Assembly (NCBI RefSeq): GCF_001949145.1
Contig: NW_019091398.1
Span: 585,894 to 649,893 of the forward strand
Origin: Acanthaster planci
Lineage: Eukaryota; Echinodermata; Asteroidea; Valvatida; Acanthasteridae
Reading direction: 5' to 3'
DNA: 64,000 bases
The notes below the pieces were generated by a model, which did no database searches, was not told where the DNA came from, and was given only the letters and a program-made list of their open reading frames with translations. Below are positions 23,401 through 36,560 of the stretch, piece after piece. The position numbers were made by a program, and so were the translations under genes. The first letter of the stretch is position 1, and every line of letters begins with the position of its first letter.

Positions 23401-23837
23401 TTTTCGTTTCCCTGGGCAAAAAATAATTATTCGTAATTTCCATACACAGCAAAAATGTTATTTAGGCTGTTCAACCATTGGTAAAGAGTTGTATATCAGA
23501 TTTATTCATCATCTGCATCATTGCAGAGGAACTATACTGGGGATAGTTTGGGTCAGAGGGTGAATTCTTCTACTCCAAAAGCGCCTGTGTATAACTTTCC
23601 TCAAAGCATCTTCTTTGATGAGTTATCCTGCTGACTATAATGCTGCTTCTGGTCACGGTAAAGCCTGTTCCGTGTTCCAACATCTCTCGCATAGGGTCCA
23701 TTTATAGCCCCGTACAATAAACTGTAGTAAGGCTGTTATAATGAAATACAACGATCGTTTTGCTGTGTTTTCTAGATCGTGTTCCAGATTTAAAGGTACC
23801 CTGGTACTCGCAGTGAAACCAGTTGTCAACTTTCATC

Positions 23838-26800
23838 ATGGGATGGAAACTAGCGGCCACCGTACTCCTTCTAGGGCTTGGTATCGCCTACATGAGTGGT
23901 CTCTTCAGCTCGCCACCTGATCCGCTAGAAATTGGCGATGGATGGTGGGGACGAGGTGACAAGCCTAAGAAGGAAGAGAATACGTCAGTTTATAGATTCA
24001 ACATTCATTTCCCAGACGGGGACCTGGCAAATCTAAAAGGTGTGATGTTAGAAGGTGCTTTTAGTACGAGATTGAACACAGTAACAGGGTGCTCATAATG
24101 GCTCTTCCGTTGAAATATGCAAATTAGATGGGCGCATGCATGCGCGCTACGACCACTGGTAAGCGCAGCCGTCAACATTGTCACCATGCGGTGTAATAAA
24201 CCTGCTGTAGCTATAACCTGAAGGTCAATCAAAGCTGTATTACAGCCTTTGTCTGATACTTTCTCGAGACTATGTGAAGTGTTCAGTGTCCTGAAGTTGG
24301 AAAGTAACAATTTCTTGCTTGTTTGGCACCATGCCAAACTATAATGGTAACGGCGCCGTGTGCTTATAGTTGCGCATGCACGGAGATTTGTATTGTTGTG
24401 TCGTATATTTATGCAACTTTGCCAACCAGTGGTAGTAATAAGCTTACGCGTGCCTTATTTGCATATTTGGGAAAGGCCCATCAGGGCACGTATGGCTAAC
24501 GTTGTCTCAGGCAAAAGGAAAAGAACTGAGACACGCAAAATCCCTCTCTGTATTCAGACGGAGAGGGGAGGGGGTTAAAAAGAAAAGGTGGGGGTGAACT
24601 GTTAGGTGATTGGGACTGCAAGGGAAATACGAGGCCTAGTGAACCTCGATTGTGGCTGAAACAATCTATCGTAGCTTGTTTTGAAGGTGTTTCGTTATCT
24701 GTGGTATTTGTGTTAAATTTTCATTTCTCCTTCCCACAGAGCGCCTTAGGAAAACTCGATGGTTCGAGAGTGTCGAAGGTACCAAGTTTCATTTTGGTAT
24801 CAAGCCCGAGTACATGAAGAAAATAGTGGACTACTGGCTGAACAAATACGAGTGAGTCACACGATTGGACATTGGGGATTATAGAGGGCAGTCTGCTCCG
24901 CAAATATTTCAAAAGTCACTTTCTGTTCTGCGAAGTAATCTCAGCACGCCTATTTTTCAACACGTGCTATACAGCTTTTCCATTGCCACTGCATCTTATG
25001 TCCAAACAAGTCACTTCCAATTAAGTTCAGGTTCACTTCAAAAAAGGAAAGCAACTAATCAACCAAAAGTACATTAACCTGTCATTTGCAGTCTGGTTCA
25101 ACGTTCCAAGGTTTCCTTACACTATCTTACTTCAGTAAACCGATGTTCATTTTATTCACCAGTTAAGTCCAGGGAAAGTGCACTTCTTCAAGTCAGATAA
25201 ATTTCACTTCCTACAATTCCATAGAAAACCTTTTCTTTCAATTCATCAGCTGGCGCAAGAAAGAGCAAGAGCTGAACCAGTATCAAAGTTACAAGACAAA
25301 TATCGAGGGAATCGACATCCACTTCGTGCGAGCCGTGCCGAGACTGAAAGTGGGACAGAAGGCTAAGCCCATTCTAATGGTCCACGGCTGGCCGGGTTCC
25401 TTCTACGAGTTCTACAAGGTAAAAGGGAGATAGCTTCCCAATCTTTTAATATGAAATGAGCCTAATTGACTTTTAATACGAGTAAAAGCTGTGTGAACCG
25501 TCGGAGAGTTTGGTTCTATACTGTTCGCAAATGATCTTTGAACATAGGGCTATATAGCTCTATGTCTTTGACGCCCTTCATTTTGGGCATGCGCTGTTGG
25601 AATATCAAAACGCTCATTGGAGCAATCTCTGCACTAGTCCTTTAGGATACCGCGTTCTATCACCGACAGTCCTTTTAAATTCATTCAGAAATTTTTCCAC
25701 TGCACCACTGTGCAAAGCTCGAAATCATGCTTATCTCATATTCCCTTGTTGAGATAATTCCCATGCTGATTGACCCCACCCGTCATGGAGGGACTGAGGA
25801 TGATATCTTTGAGGTCATCGTTCCTTCCTTGCCTGGTTATGGCTTCTCAGAGGCTGCTCACAAACAAGGTATCGTCGTTTTCCAATCCTGAGCTCTGTAA
25901 CTGGCTCTTGTGTCAGCTTTTTTGGTTGAGAAACCTGACTTGCCAGTCCTTTTACACTGACATCCCAGGCCAAAACTCCAGTGTACAGTGACTTCAATCA
26001 ATTTGATACGAAGCCTAAACTTGGCTTATTTCCACCTAGCTCTTAGCAACTAAGACTTGTAACTTGCAGTTGTTGATCCGGAGACGAAGCCAAAAGTTTG
26101 CAGCAATGCTTTCCATATTTCGAGGCAAACATCACTGGACTATGGTAAGCCATATGACTTATTGTATCGTCTTTTTGTTTGGTGCCTTACATTTCTTGTA
26201 GGCTTAAATGCCAGGGCCGCCGGCCGTATATTCCACAAGCTTATGACTCGTCTTGGATTCGATAGCTACTACGTCCAGGGTGGTGACTGGGGCTGCGTTG
26301 TGGTGGACCAAATGGCAGGCATGTTCCCCAAGTGGGTACAATTTACTTTTCCAAGACATCTGCGCTGCTTAGCTGTGAAGCCTTACCCAAAAGTGCCTCG
26401 AGCCAAATCCGATAACCGATTATACATAAAACAGCAACAGATGCTTGACAAAGTTCACATCCTACCGGTCAGGGTTGGTACAGTTTTTTTGGCACCTGTG
26501 AATAAAAATGTGAAGAGTTAACTGGACATTAACTAACCAGCATTTCAAGGAATGCCACGAACAATCTATTGGGAGGTTTAAAATGGGGTCCTGTTTTTGC
26601 TTGCAAATTTCCAGTCATGTCCGCGGCATCCACGTGAACACGATATTCGTCCAGCCGCCTATGAGTCAAATTATCTTGGGCAACCTGTTTCCATCCCTGG
26701 TGCTGGAGAACGAAGGCTACGCAAGGTCGCTGCCAAGCAGGGAATGGCTGAGATATGTTCTGATGGAGACAGGGTATATGCACATACAAACCACCAAGCC

Positions 26801-28162
26801 GGACACAGTCGGTAAGGATGCTTATAAGTTTATCAAACTCCAGTGTCGGTGTAACCTTATACTAATAACCCCATGAAGAGCATGGCCCTCTGACAGCTAA
26901 TATCCACCCGACTCAACCTATACATATTATTTATCTTCAAAGTGGTCACAGTTTTCTTCAACTTACTTTAGGACAAAAGTTGTTCTTTAAAGATTCCTTA
27001 ATAGTAATAATTAATAATAATTAATTCCTTTATGAAAGCGCAAATTTCATATAGATATGTTCAAATGCGCCGTACAATGAAAATATTAAGCGTGGAACAA
27101 TGAATACATTTAAACATGGTAGAGCCGATGGTATATACAAGGTACCTCGGGCAGCCGCCAAACGACCCACATTCACCAACATCAGTAAAGGGGAGACAGT
27201 AAGAAGCGGATAGAGTTTTAGAGGAGGAAGGAAAACTTCAGAGGACTTGAATAATCTGGGTAAAACCCACGGAGTCAGGTAGGGACTGAAAACCCAAGTC
27301 ACATGTGGGCCGGGCCGGGAATCGAACCTGGGACCACAGAGGTGGAAGGCGAGGAAAGAACTACCTTGCCAACTTGACTCCCATTCTTGAAATCTTTACT
27401 TCTTGACCACAGGTCACGCTCTGACCGACTCCCCAGTCGGACTGGCCGCCTACATCATTGAAAAGTTCTCGTCCTGGACAAACTACGACTGGCTTGACTT
27501 GGATGACGGCGGGCTCGATGCTCATTGGTCCAAAGACGATTTGTTAACTGATGTCATGATCTATTGGATGTCTGGATGCATAACGTCTTCTATGCGCCTC
27601 TACAAAGAGACCTTTCCAATTCTGAGATCGTTGGGCAAGTAAGTTCTAGTTTGCTTTGATCGGAGGAAACTTAAAATGTCAATTTGTCATAAATGTTAAT
27701 AAGGTAACATGCGATAGCCCACAAAAAGTACATATTTTAAAGTACATACAGGGTTAAGCAATCCATTAAATTGTCAAAAGAACAAAAAATACACGTACGT
27801 GACACTATTAAGTGACATTATTCAATTTGTTTGTGGAGAAGACATGCCGGCATACGACTCATCAAAGCATTCGGTATAGCTTTTAGGGAGATATTATCTT
27901 TCTCATTAACGCAACAACTTTCAAACATTCTTGCAGTTTCCTAAACACCGTGCCCGCAGGTTTGGCTGATCTGCCGAACGAGGTGATGCGAGCGCAGAAG
28001 AACTGGGCGTCCAAACACTACACAGACATTGTCTCCTACAAGACTTACCCAACGGGTGGCCACTTCGCTGCCTTCGAGGTACCAGACCTACTCGCAAAGG
28101 ACTTGCGGCAATTCGTGCAAAAGGTGGAACAGCGCCTGCTCAATAATTTGAAAACAAAGTAA
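23838..28162 (+). CDS. EPHX1-like: Microsomal epoxide hydrolase copy C, intact, 458 aa
   Basis: Complete gene. Exons: 23838-24039, 24740-24851, 25250-25418, 25754-25868, 26202-26331, 26615-26811, 27413-27638, 27937-28162; 1377 nt with no internal stop and GT-AG at every junction. Mammalian EPHX1 is about 455 residues. N-terminal membrane anchor at residues 4-22, then the EPHX N-terminal extension (GDGWWGRGD) and the alpha/beta-hydrolase core. By count: HGW 150-152, nucleophile Asp228 in GGDWG, lid Tyr297 and Tyr372, charge-relay Glu399, base His426, all matching mammalian Asp226, Tyr299, Tyr374, Glu404 and His431 with small offsets. The nucleophile is followed by WGCVVVDQ where A and D have WGAxVTDQ. 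Expected role: ER-membrane hydrolysis of xenobiotic or lipid epoxides to diols. A SINE sits in intron 6. Confidence 0.95.
26993..27383 (-). mobile_element. tRNA-derived SINE in intron 6 of copy C
   Basis: On the - strand the head contains GGCAAGGTAGTTCTTTCCTCG and a pol III B box, GGTTCGATTCC, near 27325-27335, like the SINE at 10869-11269. Copy D's matching intron reads straight through (GGACAAAAGCTGCCCATTG), so this insertion is specific to copy C. A degraded target duplication may be TTCTTTAAAG on the left and TTCTTGAAAT on the right. Ends approximate. Confidence 0.75.
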
Positions 28163-29720
28163 TGAAAACAAAGGAGGATGATATCCGGTATATGCTGTAG
28201 TCTTGTAAATCTACCATCTACGTCTACTTCAGCGCAGAGCATTGCACACTCACGTGCGCAATATTGACAAATGAGAAACGTGGTAACAAAAGACAATGGC
28301 TGTAGTTGCCGTATACAGGCACAGTCCATACGGTAATGTTATCGTAGTGATGCATGCATTGAAAATGTTTTCGTTTAAATTTACTTTTATACATGTCTGA
28401 ATGAGATGATTATGAACGCTGAATAGTGGAGATTGTCGCCCATTATTACCATTTTGTCTTTGTACTTCTCTTGATAAATAATTACGTTTTAGTTTTTAGC
28501 TTTTTTATCTTTTAGTCTATGTAAAGTGTTTCTTATAATCTTTTATCTTTTATCATTTTATCCGGGGAGTGAGTTTAAAGGACCTTAAAGTCCTCTGGTT
28601 TGCAGTGTACCAAGCATACACATGCACATCTTGTTACTTGAAAGTAAAATTGTTTTAGCATAAGCATTTTGTCATTGATATACAGACATGACAGAGCTTC
28701 ACTGGTTTTGCATATAGAGTTTGTTGCAGTAAAATCGTGTTGTGTTAATTTCCGGCCACTTCAGAATAAGTTGTACAAGATGGAATATTTTAAAGATGAA
28801 TCATATTGGCAATTCACAACTTCCATTTTGTGTGAAATGTAGTTATAATGCAATCTAGAAGGCAAAACTAAATAAAGATTGCTACTGACGTCAAAAGCAC
28901 GAGTTGAAGCCCTACTTCATATCAAGCAAACTGAAAACGAAAGTCGTCTGGAGAATCCAATAGACCCTTCCACTAATAAATTCTAATTTATGTGCGCATG
29001 CGCGTACATGGCATGTGGAGGCTAAAAGCTTGAACGGCCTATTGAAAATGTACACGCGTACAAATTTCAAAGTCACGGCTTCTGCACCGTTTTGCACTTT
29101 CGTCTTCGAAAACTCTCTGATATTATTATAGCTATTACTTTCTGGTCTAAAAGGATTTTAAACATGACTAAATAAAAAAAAGTCTCTGCTTTCTCCCCGA
29201 GGTCAAACGAAATTAACAGAGCTCCTTTCCGACCATGTCCAATTCAATAGGTATATATTCTTCAGGGTACTATGCACCACTCGTACTACGCTGAATCACG
29301 GGCTGAATGCAGGGTGAATTGCGGGCTAGTTTCAGGCTGTGTTAGGGTTTTTTGCCACGTCCAGGTCGACAGCGAATGTTGGATGGTACCCTAACACACT
29401 CGATTTTATAGGTCACGCAGAATGGAACCCTTATGATTTCTTTTGCACTCGTGGACTTCGAACGAACGGAATTTTTCAAGATATTATTTTGCTCTCCAAA
29501 ATTACTCTCACACCAAAAATTGATATTTATAATGATTTGAGTGGGTTTTCCGAAGACGGAATTGAAAAACAAGTGCAGAAGCTGAGAAAAAAATGACGTT
29601 GAAATTTGTACCATGCATAGCCATGTACATTTTCAATGGGCAGCTAAAAGGGCTGCAATTATACGACTGTTTCATTACTTCGGGGCGAACGCGCCCGCGT
29701 GCGTGAGAGCTGTGCTTGCT
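28163..29720. other. 3' flank of copy C, no gene recognised
   Basis: Shares short patches with the 3' flanks of B and D (ATTACCATTTTGTC near 28450). AATAAA at 28871-28876 is a possible poly(A) signal. The frames at 29339-29596 (+) and 29342-29614 (-) resemble no family I know. Confidence 0.45.
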
Positions 29721-29724
29721 CACA

Positions 29725-30005
29725 CTTTAAGGAATAGATATGTACTTGGCCGGTCTTAAACATGCCTTTCAGACTGGCTCAGGAGAATGGACACGACCCG
29801 GCTAAGGCATTATCAGCGTTCCTTCTCCTGAGCAAGGTCCTAAACGTTAGCCAAACACATATTTATTCCCATTCATAAATACCTTTTTATTCAGCGAGTG
29901 AAAAGAAGTCAACATACGATGGATTTCCAACATTTTGTTCTAAAACTTTACTTTCATTTTCCCGAGCATCCCCGTCCATTTTATGGTATATTCCTCTTGA
30001 AAGTT
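29725..30005. mobile_element. Hairpin-ended element, copy 2
   Basis: Longer relative of 19977-20160. The left arm contains ACTTGGCCGGTCTTAAAC; the right arm contains CACATATTTATTCCCATTC and then CATAAATACCTTTTTA and GATGGATTTCCAACA as in copy 1. An inner inverted repeat, CTCAGGAGAA and TTCTCCTGAG, lies between the arms. No coding potential. Confidence 0.6.
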
Positions 30006-32815
30006 GTCCAATGGAATCCCCTAAATGAACTTGGTGCACGCGTGGCCCGTCGTGTACACACTGTCTTGTATCCATGTGCAAGCGCGTGATTTACGCAGCC
30101 CTAGCCGGCATTATCACTTCTCAGTGGGCGTTAACAAATATTAATACATGGTTAGGTCGCGTGACACGTACGTTAGGAATAGAAAAATTGCCCAATAAAT
30201 TTGTGATTGTGAATTAAAAGAGATCGGACAATGAGAGAGACTTGGAATTGCTTTTCCATCGACAATGTTGATCGAAAACCGTATCATATGATAAAGTTGA
30301 ACTGTCCCAATTTGAACCGTAGTAAGGTCCTAATGAATTTCAGGCAGATGGCCGCGATCAGTTGGCAAGAATGACATCTTACTTACTTTACCGGTTTCTT
30401 CCCTGTTCCGGTTTCTTCCCTGTTCTTGTGCTATAAAACCCTATTACGTACGGCCACGTGATCAATAAACTTTGGGGAAACGAGAGCTGTATCATTACAT
30501 CATCGAATCGCTAGATTCGTTTGCCGCCCTATCGACGCATTTTTACTCTGAGCATTCTCGTGGTGGAACTGAACTCCCAAAATGACGATTTCTTTTATAA
30601 ATGCGAAAAAAAGCTGCCTCGTTGGTCATGATATAGGTAACAGTGACCGATTCCCTGTTAAATAATCATTTCATATCAAAGCAATGGGATTAATCTGTAA
30701 GAAACAATAACGATGCAGTTTTGAGATGCCAAAGAGAGCACAAATGAAAAACGTAAGGAAAGACAATGAAGTCAGTGGACTTGTTTGGTTGATGGTGCAG
30801 TGGTCTTGGATTGTTCAAAATTTTCAAGAAGATGAGGTTATCAGATCAGACTTGACCTTGATTGTTCATGAGGCTATTGTCGTTGATCTAATACGGATTA
30901 AGACTTGTTCCATTGAAGAGAAGGTTATGGAAACATTGAAGCATTTCACTTCATACACTTGCCGACAAGCTGTTCGAGGTTGTGTCCGGAAATTGGGCAC
31001 AACCTCGAACAGCATGTACCGAAGGGATTTTATTCGCCTTGGCTATCATAGCTGCTTTTTGCTCCCTTGTCTGTTTCATCGACTTCTGTATAATTTCAAA
31101 TTATTATAACCTGTTCAATTACTCCCCACTTTTCCGCACCCCCCCCTCGATTTTTCTGGCACAAAATTACGCCACTGATAGTGGGCCAGCGAATTAATCC
31201 AATAAAGTGGGTCAAAAAAAACTGCTGTCGATTTTTCTGCTGTCATTCACACATTGTGGGACACACCAACGCAGCTTAGAGTGAAGTGCACGTGCGCTTT
31301 GCATGCTCGAGCTCTGCACGGCCCACACACACCGCTGCTCTTTACATGCACATGCTTGTAGTGCCTCGCTTTCATTCATAAATGGCGAATCTGTGCAAAA
31401 AGCGAATGCAACCTAACTTTACGAAAGTCTCTCTTTTTTTTGGGGGGGGGACCTGTTATCCTGCAGCTTCCTACATTGTTTTGGACACCAGCATGCCGTT
31501 CCTTTATGAGACGCTCTGCAGATAGTAGATTCCAAAATACAGGGTTGATAGGCTATCCATTCAGTCACACACCGTGAAAGCGATAGACTGCAGTTGGACT
31601 CCATGTACATATTTTAGCTTTGAAAAAAGTCTGAGAATTCCTAATTGTCTGGCTTGAGTTTTCCTGTTTCGTTGGTAAACAGACGATTCCAGCTCCTGGT
31701 AACACGTGACGCAAGCTGATGGTAACATGCTGTGGCGCCGGGGTGTCTACATAGTTGACTATGCGACTGACATTTAACTATTAGGCTGATCACAGTTGGA
31801 ATATGACATGGCCTTATTCCACAAATATATATGTTAATATCGCACAAGGGTAAGTGTTTGGTGCCCCGCCACACGTAAGGGGGGGAGGGGAGTTAGTTAA
31901 TGAACGGTGGACTGTATAGACTAAGCATAGGGGCTGTTTGGTAGAAATGATACCACCGATCTGCGATTAAGTAATTGATTCTAATGACAACAGAGTTTTA
32001 CAATTAATGCAATACGTCATAATAAATCTTGATAATCCCACATTGGAAAGTTTTGACAATTGTATAAATAATTTAATCTAACTCAAAGCCTCAAGGAGAT
32101 GAAATATGTACAAATGACCCTCACTTTTAATGATCCTCGCGTGATCGAATGCACTACAACTTACGATGAAAGTGATACTCACGTGGTCAACTGCACCACA
32201 AGCTGGTTATATACTTCGCGTTAAAATATACACAGAATAACACGGGGTCAATTAGCAGGCATATTTGACCGCTCATTACTTACTTTGTGCGCATGTGGAT
32301 TTTAAATGCACTAAAGCCAGAAGCCATCAAAATGGCTTTCGACTCAGGCAGGTTGACCCGAAAAGTTGATTAACAATCACGCTCAGATATCGGTGTTTAT
32401 CACTCATTTCCATGCATACCGATTAGAATTAAAACACTTAAAGTCTCTTTTGCTAACTTGCACACTATAAAAATCCATTTTCTGCAAAATTTTGGCCTGT
32501 ACTTATCACGTACCTCCAAAGTAACAGATTCAGAATTGGGAAGGGAAGCCAATATTTTAGAAAGTATTTTTTTCAGTTTTGTTGACTTATCCTGACATGC
32601 CTCTACTTGTGAAAGGTGAGGAATATCATGAACGCTCTAATGAGTAAGTATCGTGCAAGAAGGGAACTGTATGAATGAGAACGGAAAGTTTTAGTTTTTG
32701 CCTTGAAGTTGGGCAATTTGACGTGATTCTGTAAAAGTGAATTCGTACCCAAACTCACTCGTGTCCAGATTGGATGTGCGTGTACCTTTACGCCATGCTC
32801 AACTCCGGACATCTC
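30006..32815. other. Intergenic, one perfect hairpin
   Basis: No gene recognised. A perfect 16-bp inverted repeat (GCTGTTCGAGGTTGTG) lies at 30969-30984 and 30998-31013 with a 13-base loop, inside an open frame of 127 codons (30726-31109) with no recognisable domain. The frame may be chance. Confidence 0.4.
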
Positions 32816-32819
32816 ATTT

Positions 32820-33095
32820 TGGATCTGCATGAAAATCGAAGCGCATTTCAAACAAATAACTCACAATCTTGATAATTGATAAAAACGATTCATCAGTCTT
32901 TAAAACAGTATCATGGATGTTCTGAGAGAAATTTGACAAAAGTGTTTAGGCAAATTGGCCACTGAGTAAGGTGAAAAACACGAAAAAGGATAAATTAAAA
33001 TGGGTCGAAATGAAAAACGAGGTGAATTTCAAAGAAAAGGTTTTCTTCCTAGAAGTAATAAACCTTTATGTTTGTAACAGTCGTTAGTCTTTCCT
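32820..33095. repeat. Direct repeat flanking the R3-R4 block, left copy
   Basis: Similar to 34270-34545: both run from GCATGAAAAxCGAA through ACAGTATCATxG, TTxGACAAAAGTGT, GTGAATTTCAAA and AAGGTTTTCTTCCTAGA to a GTCTTT end. The pair brackets the R3-R4 block. Confidence 0.7.
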
Positions 33096-33104
33096 CGAAG
33101 TGCC

Positions 33105-33717
33105 TGCAACCAATCAACGCGACCAGAGCCCAGGCCTAGGGCAATGTGCGCATCCTATTGGTTGACATGCGCCATGCATAATAATGTTGACCTAGACGTG
33201 CATGAATTATTAATAGCCCAGATACTGACACAAATCTATATCTACCCTGTTCGGCCGCAATACGTATACGGTTTCGGCCAAGATATTTCGTGGAATCAAA
33301 TTCTGCAATACTTTGGCGGCGCAGTTTCGGCTCATCATACAGCAGCGTTAAATATAGTGACAGGGGTCAACTCAAAAATTATCGAAGCGGGAACGTGCAC
33401 TGCAAGGACCTTTGCTATGAGAGAATCGCGGAAAGGGCATTGACTTGATACGTCGTTAATCATTATAGACTTCCTTGCTGAGTCACGTTGCGTTGTTGTT
33501 GTATATGCTGGTAGTCGAATCCAGGGATATGAGTATGAACAGGCTGAACTGGAGTTCAGCACGATGAAGCACGATGGGAGCAGAGTGCACGATGGGAGCA
33601 GACTACAAACAGCACAAATCATTCACGAAGGAAAGTCTGAAACCTGATCTCCAATCGAGGTAATTGTTCCACGACTACTATTCACGTGTTTGCCTGACTT
33701 GTGGTAAGTCTTCTCTT
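33105..33717. repeat. Interspersed repeat R3, copy 3
   Basis: Same ordered words as 20610-21435, including TTGGTTGACATGCGCCATGC, GTGCATGAATTATTAATAGC and CTCCAATCGAGGTAAT. A short local duplication of an AGCACGATGGGAGCAGA unit lies near 33565-33605. Confidence 0.7.
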
Positions 33718-34250
33718 ATCGTGTTCAAACTATGATTGTCGGCCAAAGGGTAGAGCCCTTTTTTACCCGTAAAACTTTACTAGCCTATCATACCATTAGC
33801 GTCTCACCATTTCAGCTTTCTGCACAGCACGAGGTAGGTTCCACTCTTCTTTCTCTTGCGCTTATAGCTCCTCCTTACAATAGAAGTACAAGATATTTGT
33901 AAGCTGAAATGAGCATTACGTGGGGCCAGAATAGTGGGAAACCACTGCAGTTTGGAAAACTATTTCTTAAACATCGCGCATAAAACGGTTTACTACACCA
34001 GTCACCGTATTCCTTCCAGGAAGCAGTTAGGTGGGCCGAAAATAAAAGTGTACGGTTAGACCTTCTGAGGACATGCATTATTGTAGTGCGTTGAATAATT
34101 TGAATATTGATTTAATACTACTTTTGTGCAAATGCATCAAAGATGCTTGCAATAGTTAGGTCAGCCTACACACGTATGCCATCAAGTGCGAACATATTTA
34201 CCGCAGGTAAAAAAAACCGAAAGAACCGATTTCTGTTGATTCTGGGATCT
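33717..34250. repeat. Near-identical duplicate block R4, copy 2
   Basis: Second copy of 21436-21975. It differs by scattered substitutions and small indels. Confidence 0.8.
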
Positions 34251-34269
34251 CCTCAAGTACTCATTACGG

Positions 34270-34545
34270 AAATTTGAATCCGCATGAAAAACGAACAGCA
34301 TCTCAGACAAATTAATGGCTCTTGATCTCGAAAAAATGAGCTGATAGATACAAGAAATTTATCAGTCTTCCAGACAGTATCATCGGTGATCTGAGGGGAA
34401 TTCGACAAAAGTGTGAAAATTTGGCTTTAAGTATGGCGGAAAATGACGAAAATGGGTCCGAATTAAGCGAAGTGAATTTCAAAAAAGGTTTTCTTCCTAG
34501 ACGTAAGAACGTTTTTGTACATAAGAGTCACTAGTCTTTTATGTG
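34270..34545. repeat. Direct repeat flanking the R3-R4 block, right copy
   Basis: Partner of 32820-33095, in the same orientation. Confidence 0.7.
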
Positions 34546-35010
34546 GCATTAAAGTTATTTGAAGGTAAACTCGGCAAACTTGTGAAAATTAGACGCAAAG
34601 TTAGGTAAAAAAAAAGAAATAATTTTTCATAATTACACTTTGTTGTAAAATTGACATTTTCCACTTTTGTTGATTATTTTTCGGCAATCTTTCTTACCAG
34701 AAGCTATTAAATATCACCATTTGATAGACTCTTGGCAATTTATTCACACACGAGGTCTTCAAGGGAAATAGCAGTACAAATCCCTCACATGGGTCACCAC
34801 CGATACGCGTCGTCTGCTAGAACAATTTTCAGGCCGACGGCCATTACGTCATTATTGAGCATGCGCGGATACACAAACTAAATGCATGCACAGTCTACGG
34901 GGGCCGAACTCACATGGGGAGTATGCAGCTCGTATGCAGCTCGATAGAGGCCATGTCAAGCGGAAACGGCTTGTCAAACAATAAACATTTTCTCTCGCAG
35001 CATCTCTTTT
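34546..35010. other. Intergenic, no gene recognised
   Basis: AT-rich. I see no coding region or clear repeat. Confidence 0.4.
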
Positions 35011-35014
35011 AACC

Positions 35015-35250
35015 TCTAGGTATAGAAAGACACATAATGTAGGGTAAAATGATGCCCAAGCATACCCAGCACTTAATTTGAACCCCGAACATAATGGCGA
35101 TGAGTTTTATTTCCAAACCAGTTGATCACATTTCCCATCTCGCCAGCATTATCTTGAATATTTTCTGCAGGTCTATAGAGTCTGTTTCTCAGTAGTGCTG
35201 GCGGGTGATACTTTAGAGTTTTTCACAATTTCACCATTGTTTATTTGAGA
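35015..35250. repeat. Shared repeat R2, copy 3
   Basis: Same family as 10436-10680 and 22605-22830 (CCTCTAGGTATAGAAAGACAC, CCAAACCAGTTGATCACATT, GGCGGGTGATACTTTAGAG). It lies upstream of copy D. Confidence 0.7.
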
Positions 35251-36084
35251 GGGATGCATAATTTGGTAAAGAGTGAGCTTTAAGCAGGTCTCTTCAGTTG
35301 ATTGAAAGTGTGTGTATTTCATTTTGTACCTTTATTCCATACACAGTATAATGGTGTAAAAAATCAAGCATCCCCTTAATTAAAATGTTTAAAGGCACTG
35401 ACGTCAGTAGTGTTCGCCGGTTTTTTTTAATTAATTGATAAATTTAAAATAGAAATTAACGGCCAACTGCAATTAGCACCTCCTGTCTAATCCTACCTCT
35501 CTTCATGCCAAACAACTTGGTTTAGTCACTGTAAACGTGGGGGCTTCCCTTCAGCCGGGAAAAAAATATACTCCAGCTGGAGTCTGGCCAATTCCCATAA
35601 GAATGTTTACAAACATCTTCAAGATGGCAGACATCAACGATTATATACATCAACGGCTGCCTGGCTTACCCAGGCCCTGCCTGAGACCCTTAAACAACCT
35701 TCCGAAGGTTGTTGGGCCTCTTTGAAGCTTTGTGGCCTTCCAGAAGGCACGCACCTGGGTAAATAGCAAAGCCAAAGGCTATTTCGTGTGGCTTGTTACC
35801 CTTTGGAGCTGTCATGTTTTTTACTACCATGTCATTTCCCGTTCATGGTTACTGAAAGATAGAACTGCATAAGGGTCAAAGCTCACTATTTTTTCGGCTG
35901 AGGGTGCAGAGGACATCCATGTAGGAACTTAAAACCATTTAGAACAAAATTGGTGTTCATAAAATCAGTAATAACGGGATTATAAGACCGGTATCCACAA
36001 AATCCCCACATAAAGACTTAATAGGAAAAGAAACATGTATGAAGCGCAGGGTTTCCCCAAACGACATCGCGCCAAAACGAGGGA

Positions 36085-36560
36085 TACGAAGTTTAGTGAG
36101 CACTGTTGGTATATACGGGATGTTAACCTTACGTCGCTTTTTGCTTGTTAGTATTATCCCAAAAATGATTGGTAGGCCCATAGAGCTACCTGTTGGCACA
36201 TTGAGTAAAGATACTGACCTTTGACCGACGGTTAATTATTTAATCATTGTGTAAACACAGACACCAGACACTGTTGATTTTTCTTTTCAGTTCTTATACC
36301 AGTCTAAATTGAATGGATGCCCATGTGGTTTATGTGTACGTTGTGAACTTTAAACCCCACGGATGCGACTGGGGAGATTTCAAAGACAAATCTGTCCTAT
36401 TCCGTGATAAAATGAGGGACAAGATTTAAGTTGGCACTTTTGTTGTACTGGATAATAATTCTGCCCAGTTCCCAGTCGCTTGTGCATGTACTAATTACTA
36501 TTAATGGAAGGTACATATCTCGTTTTCTTACGATTTTGGTTGATTCGGAGATGTGCGTGG
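36085..36560. repeat. Duplicated 5' flank module, copy D
   Basis: Counterpart of 11760-12200 and 22965-23400. Similarity to copy C continues from here up to the start codon of copy D. Confidence 0.7.

Noticed and set aside
30726-31109. 127-codon frame, with a second frame (30982-31197) containing a hydrophobic stretch
   Set aside because: I considered a membrane-protein fragment but found no family motif, and a hairpin interrupts the region.
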